From the NCBI GenBank assembly GCA_041581405.1, contig JBFIDI010000068.1, positions 1 through 16,739 on the forward strand: 16,739 bases of DNA, given 5' to 3'. The notes below the pieces were generated by a model, which saw only the letters and a program-made list of their open reading frames with translations, did not search any database and had not been told where the DNA came from. Position 1 is the first letter of the stretch; every line of letters begins with the position of its first letter. The position numbers and the translations under genes were made by a program. The DNA is from CAISIP01 sp041581405 (GTDB lineage: Bacteria; Pseudomonadota; Gammaproteobacteria; Burkholderiales; Burkholderiaceae_C). This document shows, piece by piece, positions 6,851 to 15,955 of the stretch.

Positions 6851-6894
6851 CGACGATGACGCCGGCATGTCGGCCATGTGTCGGTTGTATGACG
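6851..6894 (-). promoter_or_regulatory. Four-unit, 11-bp phased PhoB-like array upstream of olsB-like gene
   Basis: Reading the minus strand, CGTCAT (from 6894), CGACAC (6883), CGACAT (6872) and CGTCAT (6861) recur at exactly 11-bp intervals, a pattern CGWCAY four times. PhoB boxes are tandem 11-bp units with core TGTCAT, so this resembles two adjacent Pho boxes whose core T is replaced by C. The array ends 17 bases before the olsB-like ATG. From the last unit, the -10 position falls on GAGACT (6845-6840, 3/6), which puts the transcription start at about the ATG. The periodicity is not a multiple of three, so it is not a coding effect. Confidence 0.5.
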
Positions 6895-7055
6895 TGTCGA
6901 CGCGCCGCCACCGTGGCGGCGAGCGGGCACGGCGCAGCCACGAACGCCGTGTCGTTCGCGCGCGTGCCGGCAAATGGCACTATCGCCGTCATTGCCAATT
7001 CCGACTGGATACATGGCACCCGGGTCTATAGACTGGGAGCGTGTTCACGTAAACG

Positions 7056-7060
7056 AAGGA
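7056..7060 (+). promoter_or_regulatory. Ribosome binding site of katG
   Basis: AAGGA lies 10 bases before the katG ATG at 7071. It supports this start over any upstream codon in the frame. Confidence 0.7.
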
Positions 7061-7070
7061 ATAGACAGCC

Positions 7071-9272
<2,202 letters not shown>

Positions 9273-9282
9273 GCCAGGCGGC

Positions 9283-9326
9283 GTGCCGGCGGCCGGCCTG
9301 GTCTGCGACGGGCCTGACGCCGGCAC
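9283..9326. terminator. Possible terminator region between convergent katG and baeR
   Basis: GTGCCGGC (9283-9290) and GCCGGCAC (9319-9326) form a perfect 8-bp inverted repeat with a 28-base GC-rich loop that can fold further. It lies in the 76-bp gap between two convergent genes. There is no T-run on either strand, so it would not be a canonical intrinsic terminator. Confidence 0.25.
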
Positions 9327-9348
9327 CGCGGCGCGCACCGACGCGGGC

Positions 9349-10050
9349 TCAGGCCAGCGGCCATTCGTAGCTGTAACCCACGCCGTAGATCGATCGGATG
9401 GGACTCTTGCCGGTACCGCAGGCCTGTTCGAACTTTCTTCGGATGTTGCGGACGTGGCTGTCGATGGCGCGATCGGTCAGGGCCCTGCCGTCGGCATGCA
9501 GGTGTTCCAGCAGCTGATCCCGCGAAAACACCCGGCCGGGCATGCGGGAGAGCGCGCGCAACAGGCGCAGCTCCGCCGGCGTCAGGTCCAGGTCGTGCTC
9601 GCCCCAGCTGGCGCGGAACCGTGATTCGTCGATGCGCAGCGGATCCCCGGATGGCTGCGACGGCGGGGCCTGTTCGCGGTCGGCGTGCCATTGCGAACGC
9701 CGCAGCTGGGCCTTGACCCGCGCGACGACCTCGCGCGGACTGTAGGGTTTGCACAGGTAGTCATCGGCACCGATCTCCAGGCCGAGCAGGCGGTCGACCT
9801 CCTCCACCCGTGCGGTCAGCATGATGATGGGCACGCGGCTGAAGCCGCGTATCTCCCGGCAGATGTCGGTGCCGTCGCGTCCGGGCAGCATCAGGTCCAG
9901 CAGCACGATGGACGGGTTCAGGTCGCGCACCGCCTGGACGGCGGCCAGGCCGTCGGAGACCACGCTGGCGTCCAGTTCGGCCGCGCGCAGGTAGTTGCAC
10001 AGCAGCGTGGCGAGCTTGGGCTCGTCCTCGATGACAAGAACGGTGGTCAT
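9349..10050 (-). CDS. baeR: BaeR-like OmpR/PhoB-family response regulator
   Basis: This is a DNA-binding response regulator (233 aa). The receiver domain has the acidic pair E8/D9, phosphoacceptor D52 in IVLLDLMLPGRDG, T79 and K101 (YLCKPYSPRE). After a linker (about 116-142), the winged-helix effector shows LTPAELRLLRALSRMPGRVF (155-174), LTDRAIDSHVRNIRRKFE and the terminal IYGVGYSYEW. That effector sequence resembles E. coli BaeR more than PhoB or OmpR as I remember them. The ATG at 10050 overlaps the baeS stop in ATGA, so kinase and regulator are translationally coupled. The divergent RND efflux operon beyond baeS is the obvious candidate target. The orthology call is from recalled sequence, not an alignment. 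Confidence 0.9.
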   Translation of the reverse strand: MTTVLVIEDEPKLATLLCNYLRAAELDASVVSDGLAAVQAVRDLNPSIVLLDLMLPGRDGTDICREIRGFSRVPIIMLTARVEEVDRLLGLEIGADDYLCKPYSPREVVARVKAQLRRSQWHADREQAPPSQPSGDPLRIDESRFRASWGEHDLDLTPAELRLLRALSRMPGRVFSRDQLLEHLHADGRALTDRAIDSHVRNIRRKFEQACGTGKSPIRSIYGVGYSYEWPLA

Positions 10051-11444
10051 GATGCATCAGCCTCCCGTGGCAGTCGGATGGAAATGCGCACGCCGCCCAG
10101 TGCCGAGACATGGGCGGTGATGTCGCCGCCGTGCGCCTGCACGATGTTGCGGCAGATGGCCAGGCCCAGGCCCGAGCCGCCCGTGGCCCGGCTGCGCGAC
10201 CCGTCGACGCGGAAGAACCGATCGAACAGCTGGTGCTGCATCTCGGCGGGAACACCCGGCGCGCTGTCGTCGATGTCGAGCTGCCACTGCGTGCCGGTTT
10301 GCGCCAGTGTCACCTCGACCGTGCCGGGTGCATCGGTGTAGCGCCGGCTGTTCTCCAGCAGGTTGTCGACGAGTTGCAGCAGCCGCGCGGCGTCGGCACA
10401 CACCATGGCCCGCGTACCTGGCAACTGCATGCGCAGGTCGAGCCCCGCGGCCTGCATGCGCGGCCGGTGCGCCTGCTCCGCACGCTGCAGCAGCGCCACC
10501 AGGTCCAGCGGATCCAGGCGGTAACTCAACGCGCCCGCGTCGGACAAGGCCAGCTCGTGCAGGTCCTCCACCAGCCCGCCGATGCGTTCCACCTCGGCCT
10601 GCAGCGACCCGACGGCGTCGGCGTTCAAGGGCACGATGCCGTCCTCCAGGGCTTCGAGTTCCCCCTTCAGGATGCCCAGCGGCGTGCGCAGTTCGTGTGA
10701 CACATCGGCCATGAAACTGCGTCGCAGCGACTCGTTGCGTCCCAGGGTCAGCGCCAGATGGTTGAAGTCCCGGGACAGTTGGCCGACCTCGTCGTCGCTG
10801 TCCACCGGCACCCGCGTGTCATGGTGCCCGGCGGCCAGGCGGTGGGTGGCGGTGGCCACGCGGCGCACCGGGGCGAGCAAGCGGCGGGCCACCCACCAGG
10901 CGATCAGGGCCGAGAGCAGCAGCGCCAGCGCGACGATGGCCACCGTGGTCTTGGCCTGGCCTTGCTGAAAGCGCTGGTCTCCGCCGTCGGCGACCGACTG
11001 GAACGGCACCATGGTCAACCAGCCGACGGTTTCTCCGTTGGCCAGCAGCGGAACCTGCAGGGACTGCTCGCTGACCCCGGGAAAGCCGACCACCCACTGG
11101 CGCTGGCGATCCAGCAGGCTCATGCGCAAGACGGCGCCGGTCAGGTCGGAGGTCAGCACGTTGCTGGTTTGTGCCTGCTCGCCCAGGTCATCGCCGGGAA
11201 CCGGGCGCAGCACCCCGTGCCAGGCGCGGTGGTTGTCGCGCAGGAAGTCCCAGTTGCCATGCTGCAGGTAGGCGTTTTCCAGGCGCGGCTTGGCAAACGC
11301 CATGCGTTCCTCGGCCAGGTCGTTGAGGTAGCCCAGGAAGCCCCGCTCGAAGTTCAGCCGGGTGGCCACGCCCACCAGGGCCACGGCCAGTGCCGCCGTG
11401 GCCAGGATGGCGAGAAACAGGCGGGTGGACAGACCGAGGCGCAT
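10047..11444 (-). CDS. baeS: BaeS-like envelope-stress sensor histidine kinase
   Basis: This inner-membrane sensor kinase (465 aa) phosphorylates the regulator encoded next to it. Transmembrane helix 1 is at about residues 8-29 and helix 2 at about 168-186. Between them is a periplasmic domain with RLNFERGFLGYL and AYLQHGNWDFLRD, very like E. coli BaeS. A HAMP linker (187-239) leads to the H-box FMADVSHELRTPLG with H250, the N-box NLLENSRRY (N365), the G1 motif DSAPGV (393-398) and the G2 motif TGGSGLGLAI (421-430). ATG 11444 was chosen because helix 1 follows immediately. Upstream in-frame ATGs at 11546 and 11843 add unconserved Arg/Pro-rich sequence and cross into the efflux promoter region. 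BaeS senses envelope-active compounds such as indole and flavonoids in enterics; the ligand here is unknown. Confidence 0.9.
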   Translation of the reverse strand: MRLGLSTRLFLAILATAALAVALVGVATRLNFERGFLGYLNDLAEERMAFAKPRLENAYLQHGNWDFLRDNHRAWHGVLRPVPGDDLGEQAQTSNVLTSDLTGAVLRMSLLDRQRQWVVGFPGVSEQSLQVPLLANGETVGWLTMVPFQSVADGGDQRFQQGQAKTTVAIVALALLLSALIAWWVARRLLAPVRRVATATHRLAAGHHDTRVPVDSDDEVGQLSRDFNHLALTLGRNESLRRSFMADVSHELRTPLGILKGELEALEDGIVPLNADAVGSLQAEVERIGGLVEDLHELALSDAGALSYRLDPLDLVALLQRAEQAHRPRMQAAGLDLRMQLPGTRAMVCADAARLLQLVDNLLENSRRYTDAPGTVEVTLAQTGTQWQLDIDDSAPGVPAEMQHQLFDRFFRVDGSRSRATGGSGLGLAICRNIVQAHGGDITAHVSALGGVRISIRLPREADAS

Positions 11445-11517
11445 GCCGTATTGGAACCGATTGCGTGGCGCGTCACCCAGGCCGTGGCGGCGAGACGCGG
11501 CCGCGCCGCGGGTCTTC

Positions 11518-11536
11518 AATTTCTCTGCACATTTGC
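11518..11536 (+). promoter_or_regulatory. Candidate BaeR box upstream of the efflux operon
   Basis: AATTTCTC (11518-11525), then TGCAC, then ATTTGC (11531-11536). The enteric BaeR box, as I recall it, is TTTTTCTCCATDATTGGC: here TTTCTC is exact, ATTTGC matches ATTGGC at 5/6, and the spacer is one base longer. It lies 46-64 bases before the adaptor start and in the only gap between baeS and its likely target. The 137-bp gap is the only noncoding DNA available for control of both transcripts. Confidence 0.35.
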
Positions 11537-11581
11537 ACCGCAACATACGACTTGCACTCTGAAAAAACCCCAGGAACTTCC

Positions 11582-12802
11582 ATGAACCGTTCAGCTTCTC
11601 GTGATACCGGCATTTCGCCGCGCCGACTCTTTCGTTCGGGCCGTTGGGCCTGGTGGTGCCTGGGTGCCGCGATCGTCGTCGCCGGCTGCGCCGACGGCAA
11701 GGCCGATGGCACGCCGGCGGTGCCCCCCGCGGTGGAAGTGGGTATCGTGACCGTGGTTGCGCAACCCCTGGCGCTGGACACCGAACTGGCCGGACGCACC
11801 GTGGCGGCGCAGTCCGCCGAAGTGCGCCCGCAGGTGACCGCATTGGTGCGCGAGCGGCTGTTCAAGGAAGGCAGCATGGTCCGGGCCGGGCAGCCGCTGT
11901 ACCAGCTCGACAGCACCAGCGCCGAGGCCAGCCTGCGCGTGGCCGTCGCCGGTGTGGCCCGTGCCCAGGCGACGCTGGCGGCAGCGGAGATGAAGGCCGA
12001 TCGCCAGGCGGCCTTGCTCGAGGCCGACGTGGGAACCCAGCAGGACTACGAAGACGCACAGGCGGCGCTGCTGCAGGCGCGCGCGGAGCTGCAGTCCGCG
12101 CAGGCCACGCAGGTCAATGCCCAGGTGGAGCTGGACCGTACCCGCATCGTGGCGCCGATCGCCGGGCGTGTCGACACCTCGACGGTGGCCCGTGGCGCGC
12201 TGGTGACCGCGAACCAGACGGAGGCGCTCACCACCGTGCAGCAACTCGACCCGATCTGGGTGGATGTGGCCCAGAGCAGTGCCGACTGGCTGCGCCTGCG
12301 CCGCCAGCTCGACAGCGGTGCGCTCAAAAAGGGCGAAACCACCGTGAGCCTGACGCTGGAAGACGGATCCCGGTACGAGCACGAAGGCGTCTTGCAGGTG
12401 CAGGGCGTGGAAGTGGACACCGGCTCGGGCGCCATGACGCTGCGCGCCCGGATACCCAATCCGGAGGGACTGCTGCTGCCGGGCATGTTCGTGCGGGTCA
12501 GCCTGAACCAGGCGATGGATCCGCAGGCGATCCTGGTCCCCCAGGCGGGCGTGACCCGCAATGCGCGGGGCGAGGCCAGCGCCATGGTGGTGAAGGACGA
12601 CGGCGCGATCGAGAAACGGGCGGTGAAGACCGGCTCGACGGTCAACGGACAGTGGCGCGTGACCGAGGGGTTGAAGGCGGGTGACCGGCTGGTGGTGGAG
12701 GGCCTGGGCAAGGTCAGGGACGGGCAGATCGTTCATGCCGTGCCCATGGTGACCGCCAAGGCCGACACCGCTGCCACGGCTGCCACCACCACCACACGCT
12801 GA
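11582..12802 (+). CDS. RND efflux periplasmic adaptor lipoprotein (AcrA/MexA type)
   Basis: This is the membrane-fusion protein (406 aa) that links the RND pump to the outer-membrane channel. A basic N-terminus and hydrophobic segment lead to a lipobox VAGC with lipidated C36. Then come the first lipoyl half (about 72-112, VRPQVTALVRERLFKEGSMV split as VRPQVTALVRE and RLFKEGSMV), an alpha-helical hairpin rich in Ala/Gln (about 112-187), the second lipoyl half TRIVAPIAGRVD (187-198) and the beta-barrel and membrane-proximal domains, ending in a Thr/Ala-rich tail. AGGA at 11572-11575 sits 6 bases ahead of ATG 11582, which decides the start; the frame is open further upstream but lacks a signal there. 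It is the first gene of a three-gene operon, with 12 bases to the pump gene. Confidence 0.95.
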   Translation: MNRSASRDTGISPRRLFRSGRWAWWCLGAAIVVAGCADGKADGTPAVPPAVEVGIVTVVAQPLALDTELAGRTVAAQSAEVRPQVTALVRERLFKEGSMVRAGQPLYQLDSTSAEASLRVAVAGVARAQATLAAAEMKADRQAALLEADVGTQQDYEDAQAALLQARAELQSAQATQVNAQVELDRTRIVAPIAGRVDTSTVARGALVTANQTEALTTVQQLDPIWVDVAQSSADWLRLRRQLDSGALKKGETTVSLTLEDGSRYEHEGVLQVQGVEVDTGSGAMTLRARIPNPEGLLLPGMFVRVSLNQAMDPQAILVPQAGVTRNARGEASAMVVKDDGAIEKRAVKTGSTVNGQWRVTEGLKAGDRLVVEGLGKVRDGQIVHAVPMVTAKADTAATAATTTTR

Positions 12803-12814
12803 TCGGACGACCCC

Positions 12815-15800
12815 ATGGCACGCTTCTTCATTGACCGCCCGATATTCGCGTGGGTGATCGCCATCGTGATCATGCTCGCGGGCGCACTGTCCATCTTCAT
12901 GCTGCCGCTGGAGCAATACCCCGACATTGCCCCCACCAGCATCCGGGTGCAGGCCACCTACACCGGGGCCTCGGCCCAGACCGTCGAGGACTCGGTGACC
13001 CAGGTCATCGAGCAACGCATGACCGGGCTCGATGGCCTGCAGAGCATGTCGTCGTCATCGAGTTCCACCGGCAGCGCCACGGTCACGCTCAGCTTCATCT
13101 CGGGTACCGACGCCGACGTGGCGCAGATGCAGGTGCAGAACAAGCTGGAGCAGGCGATGACGCAGCTGCCCCAGGCGGTGCAGAACCAGGGCGTGACGGT
13201 GACCAAGTCGGGCAGCGACTTCCTGATGATCGCCAACCTGACCTCGGACGATCCGACGATCACGTCGGGTGACATCGGCGACTACGTGGCCTCGAGCCTG
13301 GTGGACCAGGTCAGCCGCATCGATGGCGTGGGCGAGGTGGTCACGCTGGGATCGGGCTACGCCATGCGTATCTGGCTCAACCCGACCTTGCTGCAGAAAT
13401 ACGCGCTCATGCCCAGCGACATCAGCACGGCGCTGACGTCGCAGAACACCCAGGTGTCCGCCGGTGCGCTGGGCGCGTTGCCCGCGGTCGAGGGCCAGCA
13501 ACTGAGCGCCACGATCACCGCGCGTAGCAAGCTGCGCAGCGTGGACCAGTTCGAGAAGGTGTTTCTCAAGGCGAACAGCGATGGTTCGGTGGTCACGCTG
13601 GGCGACGTGGCCCGCATCGAGCTGGGTCGCGAGAGTTATACCGTGCAGGGCGCGTACAACGGCAAGCCGATGGCGGGCATGGGCGTGCGCCTGGCCACGG
13701 GCGCCAACGCGCTGGAGGTGTCGTCGGCGGTGAAGGCCAAGCTGGATCAGCTCGCGCCCTTTTTCCCGGACCAGATCACGTACGACATCGGCTACGACAC
13801 CACGCCGTTCGTGCAGGTGTCCATCGAAGAGGTGGTCAAGGCCCTGGGCGAGGCGATGCTGCTGGTGGTGCTTATCATGGCGCTGTTCATGCAGAACCTG
13901 CGCGCCACGCTGATCCCGGCGATCGCGGTGCCGGTGGTGCTGCTGGGCACCTTCGGGGTGCTGCAGGTGTTCGGTTATTCGATCAACACGCTCACGATGT
14001 TCGGCATGGTGCTGGCCATCGGACTGCTGGTCGACGACGCGATCGTGGTGGTGGAAAACGTGGAGCGCCTGATCTCGGAAGAAGGCCTGTCGCCCCGGGA
14101 CGCGACACGCAAGAGCATGGGCCAGATCACGCCGGCCCTGGTCGGCATCACGCTGGTGTTGTCGGCGGTGTTCATCCCGATGGCGTTCCTGTCGGGCTCC
14201 ACCGGCGTGATCTACCGGCAGTTCAGCATCACCATCGTCTCGGCCATGGTACTCAGTGTGCTGGTGGCGCTGACGCTGACGCCGGCCTTGTGCGCCTCGT
14301 TGCTGCCGCCGGCCGGGCATGGCATGGTCAACGGGCCGCTGGGTCGCTTCTTCTCCGCGTTCAACACGGGTTTCCTGCGCAGCAGCGAGGGCTACCGCTC
14401 GCTGGTGTCACGCACCTTGGGCCGGCCTGCGCGCATGGTGGTGATCTATGCGCTGCTGGTCGCGGGCCTGGCCTATGGCTTCACCCGCTTGCCCGGCTCG
14501 TTCCTGCCCGACGAAGACCAGGGTCTGTTGATGGCTCAGGTGCAGTTGCCGACCGGGGCGACCGATTCGCGCACTGCCGCGGTATTGAAGGAAGTCGAAG
14601 CCTATATGGGGCGGCAACCCGAGGTGGCTTCCACCATCGCCTTGCGCGGCCTGGGCGGCGACCAGGCGATTGCCAACATGTTCATTCGCCTCAAGGACTG
14701 GAGCGAGCGCGAAGGTGAAGGCCAAGGCGCCAAGGCCCTGGCGCAGCGGTTCAACCGCGATCTCGGCAAGACACGGGATGCCCGGGTATTCGTGCTGCTG
14801 CCGCCCGCGGTGCGCGGGTTGGGCAGCAATGCCGGCTTCACGTTGCAACTGCAGGATCTCGGCGGCCTGGGCCAGGAGACCTTGCAGGCGGCGCGCGACC
14901 GCTTCATCGAGCTGGCCAACCAGGATGCGCGGCTCACCGGCGTGCGGGCCAGCGGTGTGCCGGCCTCGCCGCAGCTGCAGGTGGACATCGACGACCAGAA
15001 GGCCTCGGCCCTGGGCCTGAGCACCGCCGACGTCAATGCCACGCTGTCTTCGGCGCTGGGGGGCACGTACATCAACGATTTCATCAACGCGTCGCGGGTC
15101 AAGAAGGTCTACATGCAGGGCGATGCCAGCTACCGCATGCAGCCCGAGGATGTGTTGCACTGGCGGGTGCGCAACAACGCGGGCGACATGGTTCCGCTGT
15201 CGAGTTTCGCTTCCGTGGCCTGGAGCAGTGGTCCGTCCAAGCTGGAGCGCTACAACGGCTTGTCGTCGTACGAGATCGTGGGCTCGCCCTCGGCCAGCGC
15301 CAGTTCGGGCGAGGCCATGGACGCGGCCGAGGAAATCATCGCCCGGCTCAACCAGGAGGTGGGACAAGGCATCGGCTTCGAATGGTCGGGGCAGTCCTAC
15401 CAGGAGCGTCTGTCGGGCTCGCAGGCGCCGGCGCTCTACGCCTTGTCCATCCTGTTCGTGTTCCTGTGCCTGGCCGCCCTGTACGAAAGCTGGTCGGTGC
15501 CGTTCTCGGTGATGCTGGTGGTGCCCATGGGCGTCATCGGGGCGGTGGCGGCGACCTGGATGGCGGGGTTGACCAACGACGTGTATTTCCAGATCGGCCT
15601 GCTCACCACGGTGGGTCTGTCGGCCAAGAATGCCATCCTGATCGTGGAGTACGCCCAGCAGTTGCAGGCCCAGGGGGCGAGCTTGCTGGCGGCCACGCTC
15701 GATGCGGTGAAGCTGCGCCTGCGACCCATCCTGATGACCTCGCTGGCCTTCATGTTCGGCGTGTTGCCGCTGGCGGTGTCCACGGGCGCGGGTTCGGGCA

Positions 15801-15955
15801 GCCGACGTGCCATCGGCACCGGCGTGCTCGGCGGCATGGTCAGCGCCACCGTGCTGGGCCTGCTGTTCATACCGGTGTTGTATGTGTTGATTCGCAAGGT
15901 GTTCGACTGGCCGCGCCGCGCCGCGCCGGCGCAATGGGAAGGAGTTCCGGCATGA
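12815..15955 (+). CDS. RND multidrug efflux pump, AcrB/MexB-type (HAE1) permease
   Basis: This is the inner-membrane proton-driven pump (1046 aa, close to AcrB's 1049) that exports drugs or other amphiphiles through a trimeric complex. It starts MARFFIDRPIFAWV. The proton relay is complete: D407 and D408 in GLLVDDAI, K938 (LSAKNAI), R968 and T975 in RLRPILMTSLAF. The two large periplasmic loops and twelve-helix pattern are intact, and ALGGTYINDFINASRVKKVY (748-767) matches the AcrB docking region. Of AcrB's pocket phenylalanines F136 and F628 are kept (F136, F623), but F178, F610, F615 and F617 are replaced and the switch loop is about three residues shorter. ATG follows the adaptor stop by 12 bases; the stop overlaps the next gene in ATGA. 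Substrates are not predictable. Confidence 0.96.
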   Translation: MARFFIDRPIFAWVIAIVIMLAGALSIFMLPLEQYPDIAPTSIRVQATYTGASAQTVEDSVTQVIEQRMTGLDGLQSMSSSSSSTGSATVTLSFISGTDADVAQMQVQNKLEQAMTQLPQAVQNQGVTVTKSGSDFLMIANLTSDDPTITSGDIGDYVASSLVDQVSRIDGVGEVVTLGSGYAMRIWLNPTLLQKYALMPSDISTALTSQNTQVSAGALGALPAVEGQQLSATITARSKLRSVDQFEKVFLKANSDGSVVTLGDVARIELGRESYTVQGAYNGKPMAGMGVRLATGANALEVSSAVKAKLDQLAPFFPDQITYDIGYDTTPFVQVSIEEVVKALGEAMLLVVLIMALFMQNLRATLIPAIAVPVVLLGTFGVLQVFGYSINTLTMFGMVLAIGLLVDDAIVVVENVERLISEEGLSPRDATRKSMGQITPALVGITLVLSAVFIPMAFLSGSTGVIYRQFSITIVSAMVLSVLVALTLTPALCASLLPPAGHGMVNGPLGRFFSAFNTGFLRSSEGYRSLVSRTLGRPARMVVIYALLVAGLAYGFTRLPGSFLPDEDQGLLMAQVQLPTGATDSRTAAVLKEVEAYMGRQPEVASTIALRGLGGDQAIANMFIRLKDWSEREGEGQGAKALAQRFNRDLGKTRDARVFVLLPPAVRGLGSNAGFTLQLQDLGGLGQETLQAARDRFIELANQDARLTGVRASGVPASPQLQVDIDDQKASALGLSTADVNATLSSALGGTYINDFINASRVKKVYMQGDASYRMQPEDVLHWRVRNNAGDMVPLSSFASVAWSSGPSKLERYNGLSSYEIVGSPSASASSGEAMDAAEEIIARLNQEVGQGIGFEWSGQSYQERLSGSQAPALYALSILFVFLCLAALYESWSVPFSVMLVVPMGVIGAVAATWMAGLTNDVYFQIGLLTTVGLSAKNAILIVEYAQQLQAQGASLLAATLDAVKLRLRPILMTSLAFMFGVLPLAVSTGAGSGSRRAIGTGVLGGMVSATVLGLLFIPVLYVLIRKVFDWPRRAAPAQWEGVPA
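15939..15944 (+). promoter_or_regulatory. Strong Shine-Dalgarno for the outer-membrane channel gene
   Basis: AAGGAG lies inside the end of the pump gene, 7 bases before the ATG at 15952. It confirms that start in spite of the 4-base overlap with the pump stop. Confidence 0.8.

Larger units (their letters stand above)
6834..7070. other. Divergent intergenic region between the lipid operon and katG
   Basis: These 237 bp separate the two divergent start codons. The left third holds the 11-bp phased array. The right third contains a perfect 10-bp palindrome GTCTATAGAC at 7024-7033, about 40 bases ahead of katG, which could contribute a -10 on either strand (on the minus strand TTTACG-N17-TATAGA) or be an operator. 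I could not assign a convincing katG promoter or an OxyR site. An open frame extends the olsB-like gene back to 7019, but the added residues resemble nothing and cross the array. Confidence 0.4.

Noticed and set aside
6969..7005. OxyR binding site upstream of katG
   Set aside because: CTAT at 6980-6983 with ATTG seven bases later fits two of the four OxyR elements. The outer two do not match.
11445..11843. N-terminal extension of BaeS from ATG 11546 or 11843
   Set aside because: The first transmembrane helix begins right after ATG 11444. The extensions are Arg/Pro-rich and would overlap the divergent efflux gene or its control region.
12850..15934. Long antisense and out-of-frame open frames within the RND pump gene
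   Set aside because: The pump frame is complete with its full proton relay. The others are shadow frames typical of GC-rich genes.
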